DNA of 64,000 bases, taken from positions 124,001 to 188,000 of the forward strand of contig JACKHI010000001.1 in assembly GCA_020639075.1 (NCBI GenBank), in the 5' to 3' direction. Shown here in pieces: positions 16,673 to 25,802 of this stretch. The translations under genes were made by a program, and so were the position numbers. The DNA is from Phycisphaerales bacterium (GTDB taxonomy: Bacteria > Planctomycetota > Phycisphaerae > UBA1845 > UTPLA1). Each line of letters opens with the position of its first letter. Within the stretch, counting starts at the first letter, position 1. The notes beneath the pieces are model-generated. The model worked only from the letters and a program-made list of their open reading frames with translations. It had not been told where the DNA came from and made no database searches.

Positions 16673-17031
16673 GACAACAGCTTAGTGTGGGTCGTCGGAA
16701 GGTCAAGTAAATGCGGGGTTTATGCGTGTTTCGAGGGTTTTTGCGCAGCGCGGGAATGCCGCGATGTGCCAGAATCCCGAAATGAACCAATCGTGCCAAT
16801 CTGCAATGAAACAGTGTCGCAGCAACATCCAAGGGGGGACCCGTTGATCGGAGCATCGTTGTTGCTCGCCCGATGTTTCGGCATACGGCTAGCGCGGTGG
16901 AATCGCCGGGTATGTTCGGCGCGTGCGGTCGATCCTCTTTGAGGGCTCGGCAAGCCGGCGAATTACTCGCGATTCCGCTGCGTTCGAATAGGCGCCTGTT
17001 CGAGTGATTTCAATCGGTGCGAGGCGCAGCA
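16673..17031. other. Gene-free spacer between aceE and the M29 peptidase gene
   Basis: It holds the upstream region of aceE. No gene, RNA or strong hairpin was recognised. Confidence 0.45.
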
Positions 17032-18153
17032 TCAGGCCGTCAGACTGGCCGGATTGAGTCCTTTCAGGTCGTCAACGACGAATTCACCGTCTTTGCGAAC
17101 CAGCGTATCGTCGAAGTACATCTCGCCTCCGCCGTATTCCGGGCGCTGAATCAGCACGAGATCCCAGTGGATGTCCGACTTGTTGCCGTTGGGCGCGTCG
17201 TCGTAGCAGGCGCCGGGCGTGAGATGGATGCTGCCGGCAATCTTCTCGTCGAAGAGAATGTCCTTCATCGGCCGCGTGCAGTAGGGGTTGAAACCGATCG
17301 CGAATTCGCCGCAATATCGCGCGCCGGCATCCGCGTCGAGAACTTCATTCAGCTTCTGCGTGCTGCTGCTCGTTGCATTGACAATCTTGCCGTTCTTGAA
17401 TTCGAAACGGACGTCAGTGTGTGTCGTGCCGCGATAGAGCGATGGGGCGTTGTATTGAATGACGCCGTTGATGCTCTCGCGCACGGGCGCCGTGAATACT
17501 TCGCCATCGGGGATATTGAGTTTCCCGTCGCATGGAACGGCGGGAATGCCCTTGATCGAGAAAGTCAGGTCGGTGTCGCGCGGACCGAGGAGGCGCACGC
17601 GATCGGTCTGTTCCATTCGAACCTTCAGGGGAATCATGGCCTTGGCCATTCGGGCGTAGTCCAGCGTGCAGACGTTGAAGTAGTAGTCTTCGAATGCGGG
17701 TGTCGACATCTCGGCCATCTGGGCCATCGACGGGTGCGGCCAGCGGAGGACAACCCATCTCGTGTGCTTGACGCGTGAGACGATGTGGACGTTTTTCCAG
17801 ACGGTGTTTTCGTAGAGCGCCTGTTTGTCGCCCGGAACATCGGACAGTTCGCTGACATTGAAGCTGCCGCGGGCGCCGATGTAGCAGTCGACCTGCTTCA
17901 TGACGTGGTTCTCGCAGGCTTCGACGAACTCCCAGCTTGCGCGGCTGCCGTGCATCATCTGGGCGCGCTTGATCTCGTTGGATTCGAGCTTGACGATGGG
18001 GAGGCCGCCGGCTTCGCGGGCGAGACGTACGCATTCGCTGGTAAAGAAGTGCGGTACATCGATGGCCTCGATCAGAATCTTCTCTTCGGGTTTGACGGCG
18101 CACGAGTAGTTGATCAGTACGTCGGCGAGACGAGTGATGCGTGGATCAGGCAC
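17032..18153 (-). CDS. M29-family aminopeptidase
   Basis: 373 residues, the family's usual length. The metal-binding signature appears as GEFAIGFNPYCT, then ILFDEKIAGSIHLTPGACY and NKSDIHWDLVLI near the C-terminus, as in thermophilic-type aminopeptidases (AmpS/PepS, AmpT) that release N-terminal residues from peptides in the cytoplasm. The start is taken as GTG at 18153 (VPDPRITRLADVLINYS), because GGAG lies seven bases before it and the family alignment begins here. The open frame extends further to 18276 but with low-complexity residues. Confidence 0.86.
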   Translation of the reverse strand: MPDPRITRLADVLINYSCAVKPEEKILIEAIDVPHFFTSECVRLAREAGGLPIVKLESNEIKRAQMMHGSRASWEFVEACENHVMKQVDCYIGARGSFNVSELSDVPGDKQALYENTVWKNVHIVSRVKHTRWVVLRWPHPSMAQMAEMSTPAFEDYYFNVCTLDYARMAKAMIPLKVRMEQTDRVRLLGPRDTDLTFSIKGIPAVPCDGKLNIPDGEVFTAPVRESINGVIQYNAPSLYRGTTHTDVRFEFKNGKIVNATSSSTQKLNEVLDADAGARYCGEFAIGFNPYCTRPMKDILFDEKIAGSIHLTPGACYDDAPNGNKSDIHWDLVLIQRPEYGGGEMYFDDTLVRKDGEFVVDDLKGLNPASLTA

Positions 18154-18306
18154 TGGACAACTCCGTTGGCGGACAGTTGGCTTCTCGCGGGCGCCGCCAT
18201 CGGACGTCGGGAACTGGCGGTTGCGATAAGACAAGCGTAACGAAATCGGCGAAATGCGAAAGTCGGCAAGCTGCATACGGGATGCGCCCGGTTCGAAGCA
18301 GGTCGC

Positions 18307-20922
18307 CTAATCGATCCAGCGAGGCCATGCAGGATCGCTGTTTGCGCGTGCGAGCAATGCCTGTGCCAGCCTGTGTTCGACAAAAATGAACACTCCCGTA
18401 TTGACGCAGGCACTCAAGTGTTCTCGCCCGGATTGCCGATTTCCGCGTCCGAACTCGGACAAAGCCACGAGCAGGTGGGCATTGCATCTTTGGGCCGGCG
18501 TGGATGACGCCTGGCGAAGGAACTCGTCAGCGTCGATTTTCATTTGGAGGAAGGAGACAGTCGCCGGCGTGACGCTTTCGTTCGACATGAGCGGACTGGG
18601 CGGCGATACCAATGCAACGTCGATGCCGGAAGTCGCCGCGGCCGCTTCTTCGTGACGACCCAGAAGGCAAAGGACGGATGCGGAGAGGCAGAGGCCCGTG
18701 ACCTGGTGATTCTGTCGCTGGATCGCCTGTCGGCAGGTATCGAAGGCTGCATCGAGCCGGCCTGACTCGGCGAGCAGGATGGAACGCTGGATCGACAACG
18801 GTACGAAATCAGGGAGGGACTCGCATGCGGGTTCGACTTCAGCAAGTGCGATTTGGATGCGGCCCAAGGCAAGCAGGGCGATGGATCGATGGTAGACGAT
18901 TCCCTCGTGGCGGCCGCCGGCGGATTTCCGATCGATTTCGAGAGCGCGTTCGAGCACATTGGCCGCTTCTTCGAAATTCCCGACGAGGCGAAGGTACACG
19001 CTTTGTCGAGTCAGAATTGACACATCGGGCGTTTGCGAGAGGTCGGCGGCGTGTTGAATGTCCGCCCGGCAGTTTTCCAGCCAAACATCGAGATTTCCAC
19101 GAAGGTCGGGCCGATTCATGGCGTAGCCGGACGCAAACATCCAACCGCTGGCGCGGGCGGCGTATGATCTGGGCGACTCCGGCCGGAAGACGACCCATGC
19201 GTCAAAATCGTTGAGCATTGGCTGCAGGTCTTCGTTGTTTCCGTTCGTCAGCAGGCGATAGCCGCGGTAGTAGGCGCGGGCCTCGATGGCCGGCGTGAAG
19301 TCGGCTCGCAGGGCGACGGCATGATTGAACGCTTCGATCGCCCCCGGCGCCTGAATTCGGCTTAGTGCGTGACCCCTGAGCAGCCAGCCGAGCGCTGTCT
19401 GTATCGATCGATTCTCATTCTTCAGAAAGTAGCGATCGCCGTTGACGCTGTCGCCGAGCGCGTAGTACGCAGCGGAGAGGGCGTAGCAGGCTTCAACGCT
19501 GCTCGAATCGCGGCGGTAGGATTCCTGCAGGTCGGGGACGGCCCGTTGGGGTTGGGCGCTGAGCAGCGGAATGAGTCCGCGATACAGGTGCAATGCCGAA
19601 CTGTCATTTCCGAGTGCGGCGGCATCGGCCAGGAGTTGCTCGGCTCGCCCGGCGTTGTCCTCAAACAGGACTGCGTCGAGTGCTTCGTCGAGCAACGAAT
19701 CGGCGCGATCGTGACGATGTCTGATTACCAGAATGCCGATCGCCGCGAGCAGGAGCATGGAGAGCATCACGCCCGCGGCATGCATCGGATGTCGACGAAC
19801 GAGTCTGGCCGCCTTGACGGCGATCGATGTGCGACGGGCGCGGATTGATTCACCGGCGAGGAATCTCCGGCAATCTTCCGCGACGTCAGCGGCGCTCGCA
19901 TATCGATCGGACGTGTTGCGTTGCATGCACTTGAGGACGATGGTCTCGAGGTCCCGGGGAATGCGGCGATTCAGTCTGCGGGGCGGCGGCGGGTCGGCGA
20001 ACGCGATCTGGCTCAGGACGGACTCCCGTGAATCACTGTCGTAGGGCGGTTGGAGCGTCAGCAATTCGTAGAGCGTTGCTCCGAGAGAGTAGACATCCGT
20101 CCGTTTGTCGATTTGCGATCGGCCTCCGCGTGCCTGCTCCGGGGACATGTATCTCGCCGTGCCAATTACATCGCCGGACATCGTCATTGATGCGTTGCAA
20201 TCGTCGCGGGCGAGCCCAAAGTCGGTCAGCCAGACGGCGTCGCGTTCGTCCAGTAGCAGGTTTGAGGGCTTGATGTCACGATGTATGGCGCCGTGCTCGT
20301 GTGCGTATTGGAGGGCATCAGCGGCCTGTCGGCCCCATTGGGCGACGCGGTGATAGTAGTCTCGCCCGAGCGGCGCGCCTGTTTCGCGGAGTTTCTTCAG
20401 GTGGTCGGAAAGCGACTTGCCCGAAATGTACTGCATGGCGTAGTAGTGAATGCCGTCTTCGATTCCGGACGCATGAACGGGAACGATGTTGGTGTGATGC
20501 AGGCGTCCGGCGGTGGCGGCTTCGCGCTGGAAACGTTCGGCGGCGGCGCCGGTCAGTATCGCGCCGGCCGGGAGGATCTTGAGGGCGATCTTGCGGTTCA
20601 GCGAGATCTGACAGGCCTCGTACACGACGCCCATGCCGCCGCGACCTATCTCCCGAATGATGCGGAAATCGCCCAGCGAGCGTCCCCGTTCGATCGACGG
20701 GGCTTGAAGCGAACGGCTTGTCGCCTCGACAAAATCAAGCGTTCGGAAAATGCCTCGTAGGGCGTCGGCATGCTCAGGGTGGGCGCTGAGAAAGGCGTTC
20801 TGATCGGGTTGATTGCCTTCGGCGAGATCCTGGAGGTAATCGTCGAGGACGTCCTCCAGCTTGCGGGACTCTCCCGGCGGCGTCAGGGGATTGGACGATT
20901 GGCCCATAGGATCAGAGGACAT
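18307..20922 (-). CDS. Ser/Thr protein kinase with TPR-like C-terminal region
   Basis: 871 residues. An N-terminal region of ~84 residues carries a DYLQDLAEG..PDQNAFLSAHPEHADALR motif typical of planctomycete kinases. The Hanks kinase domain spans ~85-355: glycine loop GRGGMGVV, Lys115 in IALK, HRDIKPSN near 215, DFGLA and the SPEQARGG activation end. A single membrane helix at roughly 386-406 (MHAAGVMLSMLLLAAIGILVI) is followed by ~450 residues of helical TPR-like repeats on the far side. The start codon overlaps the end of the ECF sigma gene by 11 bases, so both are translated from one message. It probably senses a periplasmic or paryphoplasmic cue and works with that sigma factor. Confidence 0.92.
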   Translation of the reverse strand: MSSDPMGQSSNPLTPPGESRKLEDVLDDYLQDLAEGNQPDQNAFLSAHPEHADALRGIFRTLDFVEATSRSLQAPSIERGRSLGDFRIIREIGRGGMGVVYEACQISLNRKIALKILPAGAILTGAAAERFQREAATAGRLHHTNIVPVHASGIEDGIHYYAMQYISGKSLSDHLKKLRETGAPLGRDYYHRVAQWGRQAADALQYAHEHGAIHRDIKPSNLLLDERDAVWLTDFGLARDDCNASMTMSGDVIGTARYMSPEQARGGRSQIDKRTDVYSLGATLYELLTLQPPYDSDSRESVLSQIAFADPPPPRRLNRRIPRDLETIVLKCMQRNTSDRYASAADVAEDCRRFLAGESIRARRTSIAVKAARLVRRHPMHAAGVMLSMLLLAAIGILVIRHRHDRADSLLDEALDAVLFEDNAGRAEQLLADAAALGNDSSALHLYRGLIPLLSAQPQRAVPDLQESYRRDSSSVEACYALSAAYYALGDSVNGDRYFLKNENRSIQTALGWLLRGHALSRIQAPGAIEAFNHAVALRADFTPAIEARAYYRGYRLLTNGNNEDLQPMLNDFDAWVVFRPESPRSYAARASGWMFASGYAMNRPDLRGNLDVWLENCRADIQHAADLSQTPDVSILTRQSVYLRLVGNFEEAANVLERALEIDRKSAGGRHEGIVYHRSIALLALGRIQIALAEVEPACESLPDFVPLSIQRSILLAESGRLDAAFDTCRQAIQRQNHQVTGLCLSASVLCLLGRHEEAAAATSGIDVALVSPPSPLMSNESVTPATVSFLQMKIDADEFLRQASSTPAQRCNAHLLVALSEFGRGNRQSGREHLSACVNTGVFIFVEHRLAQALLARANSDPAWPRWID

Positions 20923-21526
20923 CCGCGAGCAGCTCCCGAAGCCGGATCAGGGCGCGTACGCAGAGTGAGCGGATGGCGCGATCCGAGCGGTCCATCTTCG
21001 CTGCGGTTTCGGCGACGGACAACTGTTGCAGGTATCGATAGCGAATCACGTCGCGATGATCGTCGTCGAGGCGATTGAGGGCCTCGCGGAGGTGTCGAAC
21101 GCGATCCGTTCGATCGATGGCCTGACTTGGCGTCGTCATGGACGCGGAAACGACGTCCAGCAGTCCGATCATTGAGTCGTCCGTTCCGAGATCGCCCATG
21201 CGCGCCTCGCCTTGGCGCTTCCGCGTCCTGAAGTGGCGTCGATCGACGTCGCAAATGCGATTGACGGCGATACGGCGGAGCCATGCGAGAAAGCTATCGC
21301 TGCCGCGGTCGACGAAACTATCGATGCTGCGGAGCGCATCGAGATACACTTCCTGCATGACGTCTTGCGATTCGAGCCTTTGGCGGGCGCGCTCGCCGAG
21401 TTCGGCGCGGACCGATGTCAGCAGGCGCTGGGCGTGTGAATCGAAGAGCGTGGCGAGCGCCTCGCGGTTCCCGCTTCGCGCCTTCGCGAGCAGTGCTGCC
21501 GTCGATTCGTCGTCTTGATGGGTCAT
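20912..21526 (-). CDS. ECF-family RNA polymerase sigma factor
   Basis: 204 residues. Region 2 is visible as LFDSHAQRL..DVMQEVYLDALRSIDSF..FLAWLRRIAVNRICDVDRR. Region 4 is LREALNRLDDDHRDVIRYRYLQQLSVAETAAKMDRSDRAIRSL, a helix-turn-helix for the -35 element. The linker is long for an ECF factor. It begins inside the stop codon of the S41 gene (ATGA overlap) and ends inside the kinase gene, so it is the middle gene of a coupled three-gene operon. No anti-sigma gene is present; the kinase is the likely regulator. Planctomycete ECF groups with linked kinases are known. Confidence 0.92.
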   Translation of the reverse strand: MTHQDDESTAALLAKARSGNREALATLFDSHAQRLLTSVRAELGERARQRLESQDVMQEVYLDALRSIDSFVDRGSDSFLAWLRRIAVNRICDVDRRHFRTRKRQGEARMGDLGTDDSMIGLLDVVSASMTTPSQAIDRTDRVRHLREALNRLDDDHRDVIRYRYLQQLSVAETAAKMDRSDRAIRSLCVRALIRLRELLADVL

Positions 21527-22644
21527 GGGCCAAGCCAGGAGATTGCCGTTTCCACGACGTAGTCATACGACTCGTCGAAGCTCTCATCCGCCGGAATCCA
21601 GATATCCGGTTCAATGCCGACATCCTCGAATTCGATCATCGCATCAGTATAAGCTACCCATCGCGGAACCATGTAATGAACGCCGTTGTCGAGTTCGAAT
21701 TCGCGTGGGAATCCGGAGCCGCCGCGCGTTGTGTCGCCGATGAGCGTGACATTCGGACAGGCTCGCATCATCAGCGTAAACCATTCGGCGGAACTCAGGC
21801 AGCGCTGGCCGATGAGGCAGGCGACAGGGCCGTCGAAGCGGTTTTGTGTGGCGGGCTGCAGCGTCTTGGTTTCGAGCGGGGCGAAGTCCCAGTGATCCGG
21901 ACCGTCGCGCGTTTCGGTGTATCCGTACACGACTTCCGCGGCCGTGAAGTGCGAAGCGAATTCCATTGCGATATTCTCGTTGCCGCCGTTGTTGGGTCGA
22001 ATGTCGACGATCATCGCGTCTGCCGTGCTGTATTGAGCGAAGAGATCATCAACATCCGCCTGCGTAATGTTCTGGAATGCGGTTGTGGAGAACGTGTCGA
22101 TGCGGACATAGGCGATCGAATCGGCGTACCAGGCGTGCCATATGACGTTGTTGCCGAGCGTTTGATATCCGCTGTCGTTCAGTGTGTAGCGATTGCGCGG
22201 CGTACTCGTGTAGTTGAGTTCGACCTGTCCGGGATCCGTGCCGACCCACGTGCCGTCGGGATACATGACTTCGACGTGAAGATCGTGCAATTCGGCGAGC
22301 ATTTCGACGATCTGATCCGTAAACTCGTTGTCCGAAAGATCAGCCGCGAAGTCCGGCCGGTAACGATCACGGACATCTTCCCAGTCGATGCCCTTGTAGT
22401 CGAAATAAGAGTAGTTCTCGTCGAACGTCTGCCACAGCTCGTCGAAAAGCGCCTGTCGGCCGGTTGTCTGCGCAGGAGAACCGGCCGGGTTTGAATCCTG
22501 TGGGGATGAGTCCGGTGTGAGAATCGGATCAAGATCGTCCAGCAGGTCGTCCAGTGGCGGTAGCGTCAGATTGCAGGCCAGCATCGGGAATATGGCGGAG
22601 ATGACCGCTGTCAATGAAAGTCGAAATGCACGATTCCGGAACAT
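21523..22644 (-). CDS. S41-family (tricorn/CTP-type) peptidase lipoprotein
   Basis: 373 residues. The leader MFRNRAFRLSLTAVIS..PMLAC ends in a lipobox-like MLAC, so the protein is probably lipid-anchored outside the cytoplasm. The body has the S41 N-terminal helical bundle (YSYFDYKGIDWEDVRDRYRP), then a core with DAMIVDIRPNNGG and the nucleophile motif RCLSSAEWF, and a C-terminal GIEPDIWIP. The PDZ domain seems small or absent. The start has AAGGAG seven bases upstream. Its stop overlaps the ECF sigma start (ATGA). The protease may process an extracytoplasmic signal for the sigma/kinase pair; this is inference from coupling. Confidence 0.87.
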   Translation of the reverse strand: MFRNRAFRLSLTAVISAIFPMLACNLTLPPLDDLLDDLDPILTPDSSPQDSNPAGSPAQTTGRQALFDELWQTFDENYSYFDYKGIDWEDVRDRYRPDFAADLSDNEFTDQIVEMLAELHDLHVEVMYPDGTWVGTDPGQVELNYTSTPRNRYTLNDSGYQTLGNNVIWHAWYADSIAYVRIDTFSTTAFQNITQADVDDLFAQYSTADAMIVDIRPNNGGNENIAMEFASHFTAAEVVYGYTETRDGPDHWDFAPLETKTLQPATQNRFDGPVACLIGQRCLSSAEWFTLMMRACPNVTLIGDTTRGGSGFPREFELDNGVHYMVPRWVAYTDAMIEFEDVGIEPDIWIPADESFDESYDYVVETAISWLGP

Positions 22645-22951
22645 GATCACGCTCCTTTCTGAGACGGGGCCAGCGATGCGAAGCCAACGGGCCTGCGGAA
22701 TTGTCCGCTGCATGCCGTCGTAATCCTCACATCGTGGGAGACAGCCGGCGGCCGGCTGTGCGTTTTTCCAGGCGCCGGTTGCTCGTTGGAGCCGCTGCAT
22801 CTGGAATTTGCAAGGTCCGTGCCACGTCACTCAGACCGCGGCTTTGTAATTCTTGGGTCGGCGACGAAATTGTCTCGATTCTTGGTGTTGTTCGTCCAGC
22901 GGCCCGGGTCGCTTCGAGAGCGCCCGGGCCATTGAATGTCACCGTTTGGAA
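22645..22951. other. Spacer upstream of the S41-ECF-kinase operon
   Basis: It should hold the operon promoter. No confident boxes were seen and no gene fits. Confidence 0.4.
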
Positions 22952-23140
22952 TCAGAGATCCTCGGTGAAGAGGTCGTACATGTCGTAGTCATAGCCGTAG
23001 GGCGAAAAGTCCATGGGCTCGACATTCGGCGTGAGGAAGTCGCCGGGCCACGCGTAGTAGTCGTCGCATCCGCTGGTCGCCGCCAGGCTGAGTCCCATCG
23101 CCATCAGAACGATCGTCAGTGTGATTCGCAGCTTGGTCAT
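22952..23140 (-). CDS. Small lipoprotein-like protein, 62 aa
   Basis: A very short gene supported by a GAGGAG ribosome site before the ATG. It encodes a leader (MTKLRITLTIVLMAMGLSL) ending in TSGC at residue 25, a weak lipobox, and an acidic, tyrosine-rich tail (CDDYYAWPGD...YGYDYDMYDLFTEDL). No known family is recognised. It lies between the S41 operon and pepT on the same strand. It resembles in style, but not in sequence, the small lipoprotein genes at 24751-25579. Confidence 0.65.
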   Translation of the reverse strand: MTKLRITLTIVLMAMGLSLAATSGCDDYYAWPGDFLTPNVEPMDFSPYGYDYDMYDLFTEDL

Positions 23141-23382
23141 CGGTCTTCTCCTCGCGTCTGAGTCTTCCGTTAGTCTCCCGCGAGCCGCCTTTCGCGTTCG
23201 GGCGTGTCTCGCTGATTCTCAAGCGGGGATCGTGAGTGGGCGCTTCGCGAGATTGTGGTGATTTTCCAGGGATTGTTCACCGACGCGGGATCCGAGCCAT
23301 GACTGGCTGGGCTCGGAAGTTTGGGGGGCGGTGTGGGTTGGGGTGAGTTACCGCCGTAATTGGATGACGGAACCGGCGGGCG

Positions 23383-24615
23383 CTAGGCGCGTTCAGCGCC
23401 CCAGAGTCTGGCCAGTTCGATAAGAACCTTGACGGCCTTTTCCATTTGTTCCAGGCAGGCAAACTCAAGCGGGGAGTGATAGTTGTGCATACCGACGGAG
23501 AGATTCGGCGTCGGCAGGCCTTTCTGGCTGAGGGCGGAACCGTCCGTGCCGCCGCGGATGGAGCCGACGATCGGTTTCATCCCGACGTTGGCGATGGCCT
23601 TTTCGGCAAGGGCCTGGGCACGCGGCTCGCCTTTGAGATATTCGGCCATGTTGCGGTATTGGGTACGCACGTCGACTTCGACTTTGCAGCCGGGAAAGTC
23701 GGCTTCGGTTTTTTTTGCGCAGTCGTTCAGAAGCGCCGCAAGTTCGGCGAGTTCGGCCGTGACGAAGCTGCGAAGGAGGATCTTGATCTTCACTTCGGGG
23801 ACGCCGCCTTCGATGATGTAGGGATGGAGGAAGCCCTCGCGATCGCTCGTGGTTTCCGGTGATCGATGATCCTGCGGCATTTCGGAGATGAACTTCGCCG
23901 CGGCGCGGAGGGCGTTCACCATTTTGCCCTTGGCATATCCGGGATGAATGTTCTTCCCCGTGATCTTTACGATGGCCTGATCGGCGGAAAACGTCTCGCA
24001 CTCGACGATGGCTTCGTCGCTTCCGTCTACCGTGTAGGCGACGTGGGCGTTGATCTTTTTCAGATCGAGCTTCTCAGTGCCGCGGCCGATTTCCTCGTCG
24101 CACGTGAACAGGACGCGGATCGGTCCATGCCGAATCGACGTGTCTTTCATCAGTGCGTCGGCGGCCGTGACGATTGCGGCGACGCCGGCCTTGTCGTCGG
24201 CGCCTAGGAGCGTCGTACCGTCGCTCGTGATGATGGTCGAACCCTTCAACCGCACGAGTTCGGGATTGTCGGCGGCCTTGATCATGCGCGTCGCATCGCC
24301 GGGGAGTGCGATGTCGCCGCCGTCGTAATTCTCATGGACGATCGGCTTGACGTTCTTGCCGCTGAACTCGGGTGACGTGTCGACGTGCGAGCACCAGCAC
24401 ATCGTCGGCGCACCGTCTACGTTCCCCGGAATGGTCCCCATGACGATGCCGAATTCGTCCATCGAGACGTCCGCGAGGCCCAGGGACTTAAGTTCGTCCG
24501 CGAGCATTCGAGAGAGATCGAACTGGCCGGGCGTGCTGGGATAGTTGGTCGTGTCTTCGTTGGAGGTTGTTTCGACCTGGACGTAACGGCAGAATCGCTC
24601 GAGGAGTGTGGACAT
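23383..24615 (-). CDS. pepT: Peptidase T (tripeptide aminopeptidase)
   Basis: 410 residues, M20 metallopeptidase family. Zinc ligands and catalytic residues appear as CWCSHVDTSPEF, the bridging Asp in TLLGADDKAGVA, DEEIGRG with the general base and ligand Glu, a VDGSD stretch, and the C-terminal NLSVGMHNYHSP His ligand. IRGGTDGSALSQKGLPTPNL is the usual PepT substrate-site segment. It cleaves N-terminal residues from tripeptides in the cytoplasm. The start MSTLLERFCRYVQVETTS matches the family start; the frame is open further upstream but without similarity. Confidence 0.94.
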   Translation of the reverse strand: MSTLLERFCRYVQVETTSNEDTTNYPSTPGQFDLSRMLADELKSLGLADVSMDEFGIVMGTIPGNVDGAPTMCWCSHVDTSPEFSGKNVKPIVHENYDGGDIALPGDATRMIKAADNPELVRLKGSTIITSDGTTLLGADDKAGVAAIVTAADALMKDTSIRHGPIRVLFTCDEEIGRGTEKLDLKKINAHVAYTVDGSDEAIVECETFSADQAIVKITGKNIHPGYAKGKMVNALRAAAKFISEMPQDHRSPETTSDREGFLHPYIIEGGVPEVKIKILLRSFVTAELAELAALLNDCAKKTEADFPGCKVEVDVRTQYRNMAEYLKGEPRAQALAEKAIANVGMKPIVGSIRGGTDGSALSQKGLPTPNLSVGMHNYHSPLEFACLEQMEKAVKVLIELARLWGAERA

Positions 24616-24750
24616 GATCAGTCGTCGCGTTAGATGGTGTGACAATGAATCAACGTACCGCCGCGATATTCGCCGGCGGGTTCCCGATGACTGCATGGTA
24701 AGCGCGTCAGCCCACGTGAAAAAGGGGCAGCGACGAGGGCCATACTGCCG

Positions 24751-25005
24751 CTAGAGCCGCAGCAGGTTTTGCACAATCACGGCGACAGTATCTATGAACA
24801 CCGCATTGAAGAACGACTGCAGCTCGAAATTCAGGGCGCCGATCGGGTCCGGGAAGCAGCCCGTCGCCTGAAGCAGCGGCAGGGCGGCCAGGGCCGCGAT
24901 CCAGCGACGGCGAGCGAGGCGCGTCGCGAGTCGCCAGCCGCCCTGTCGGCCAGACGCTCGCGAAGGGGGTGTTTCCGTCGGAGTCACAGGTCTGTCGGTG
25001 TCCAT
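24751..25005 (-). CDS. Small lipoprotein-like protein, 84 aa (tandem member 3)
   Basis: Preceded by GGAGGAGG six bases from the ATG. The proline/threonine-rich N-terminus is followed by an arginine-rich stretch, a hydrophobic segment (WIAALAALPLLQATGC, Cys ~50) and a short tail with a hydrophobic amphipathic helix (FFNAVFIDTVAVIVQNLLRL). It is the third of three consecutive minus-strand genes with the same plan: leader, TGC/SGC, DP or ND, then a 25-40-residue helix rich in Ile, Val, Leu and Phe. Function unknown. Confidence 0.62.
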   Translation of the reverse strand: MDTDRPVTPTETPPSRASGRQGGWRLATRLARRRWIAALAALPLLQATGCFPDPIGALNFELQSFFNAVFIDTVAVIVQNLLRL

Positions 25006-25023
25006 CTCGAATCCTCCTCCGCA

Positions 25024-25227
25024 TCAAGCCAGGCCGAAGAGGCCGAATATCGAATTGAATACCGTCGCCGTGACTGTCTGAATTATGACGGCGGAAGTGA
25101 GAACGACGTTCTCACCGAACACCTGTCGAATGGAGTCATTCGAGATGCAGCCGGTAGAGAGCGCAGTAATAGATGCCAGGAAAAGCGCGAACCACAGGCG
25201 CGCACGAATCGGGTAGACCTTCTTCAT
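25024..25227 (-). CDS. Small lipoprotein-like protein, 67 aa (tandem member 2)
   Basis: The leader MKKVYPIRARLWFALFLASITAL ends in STGC (Cys ~27). A short polar stretch (ISNDSIRQVFGENVVL) and a hydrophobic helix (AVIIQTVTATVFNSIFGLFGLA) follow. The tail resembles the one in the 25310 gene (VLTGIQTSLTGLISSVINAFF). The start is chosen for the Lys-Lys leader, with AAGGAA ten bases upstream. Only 18 bases separate its stop from the next gene, so the two are co-transcribed. Function unknown. Confidence 0.62.
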   Translation of the reverse strand: MKKVYPIRARLWFALFLASITALSTGCISNDSIRQVFGENVVLTSAVIIQTVTATVFNSIFGLFGLA

Positions 25228-25309
25228 CTTCGGCGGTTCCTTCCACAAAGCGAGGTCGCTTGAACACACCTAACCGAACGAAGGTCGTATGCTAACGCGG
25301 GCCGGCCAG

Positions 25310-25579
25310 TTACGCCAGAAAATGCTGGACGTGGTGGACCTGCTCCATAATGGCGTTGACGACGGGCTGTGAGGTCGTCCCCGCATCCTGCAGCGACAGG
25401 AAGAATGCGTTGATGACGCTGGAGATCAGACCTGTCAGCGACGTCTGAATTCCGGTCAGGACGGTGTCCCGGACCTCGGGATCACAACCTGAGAGGTTGA
25501 TCTGGAGGGCAAGTCCGCCAGCGACGAGTGGGGCCCATTTTCGAGCGAGGAGAATCAGTGGTTTGCGTCGCGACTTCAT
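25310..25579 (-). CDS. Small lipoprotein-like protein, 89 aa (tandem member 1)
   Basis: AAGGAG lies seven bases before the ATG. The Arg/Lys-rich leader runs MKSRRKPLILLARKWAPLVAGG and ends in LSGC (a good lipobox, Cys ~32), followed by DPEVRDTVLTGIQTSLTGLISSVINAFFLSL and a polar end. The D-P-E-V-R start after the cysteine and the following helix suggest a small family with its two downstream neighbours. I know no named domain for it. Confidence 0.66.
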   Translation of the reverse strand: MKSRRKPLILLARKWAPLVAGGLALQINLSGCDPEVRDTVLTGIQTSLTGLISSVINAFFLSLQDAGTTSQPVVNAIMEQVHHVQHFLA

Positions 25580-25802
25580 CGAGTGACTCCTTGAGATTCG
25601 TCTGGTCCGAAGGCTTGGCCCATCGACCTCAAGGCGGCCGGGGCGGGATTGCCTGGATTCCCGAAATCTACGATACGATTCAACCGCGCCAAAGCGACTG
25701 GATCGCCCAATTCGCCGAGGGCATATCATCGTTGCCCTACGAACTGTGGTACACATCGGCTATCGGAATGTCGCGGTTTAGAATAGGACGAAACGAGATG
25801 TT

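Noticed and set aside
16673..17031. Possible tRNA or small RNA in the gap before aceE
   Set aside because: No cloverleaf or T-loop (GTTCRANNC) arrangement could be built by eye; not reported.
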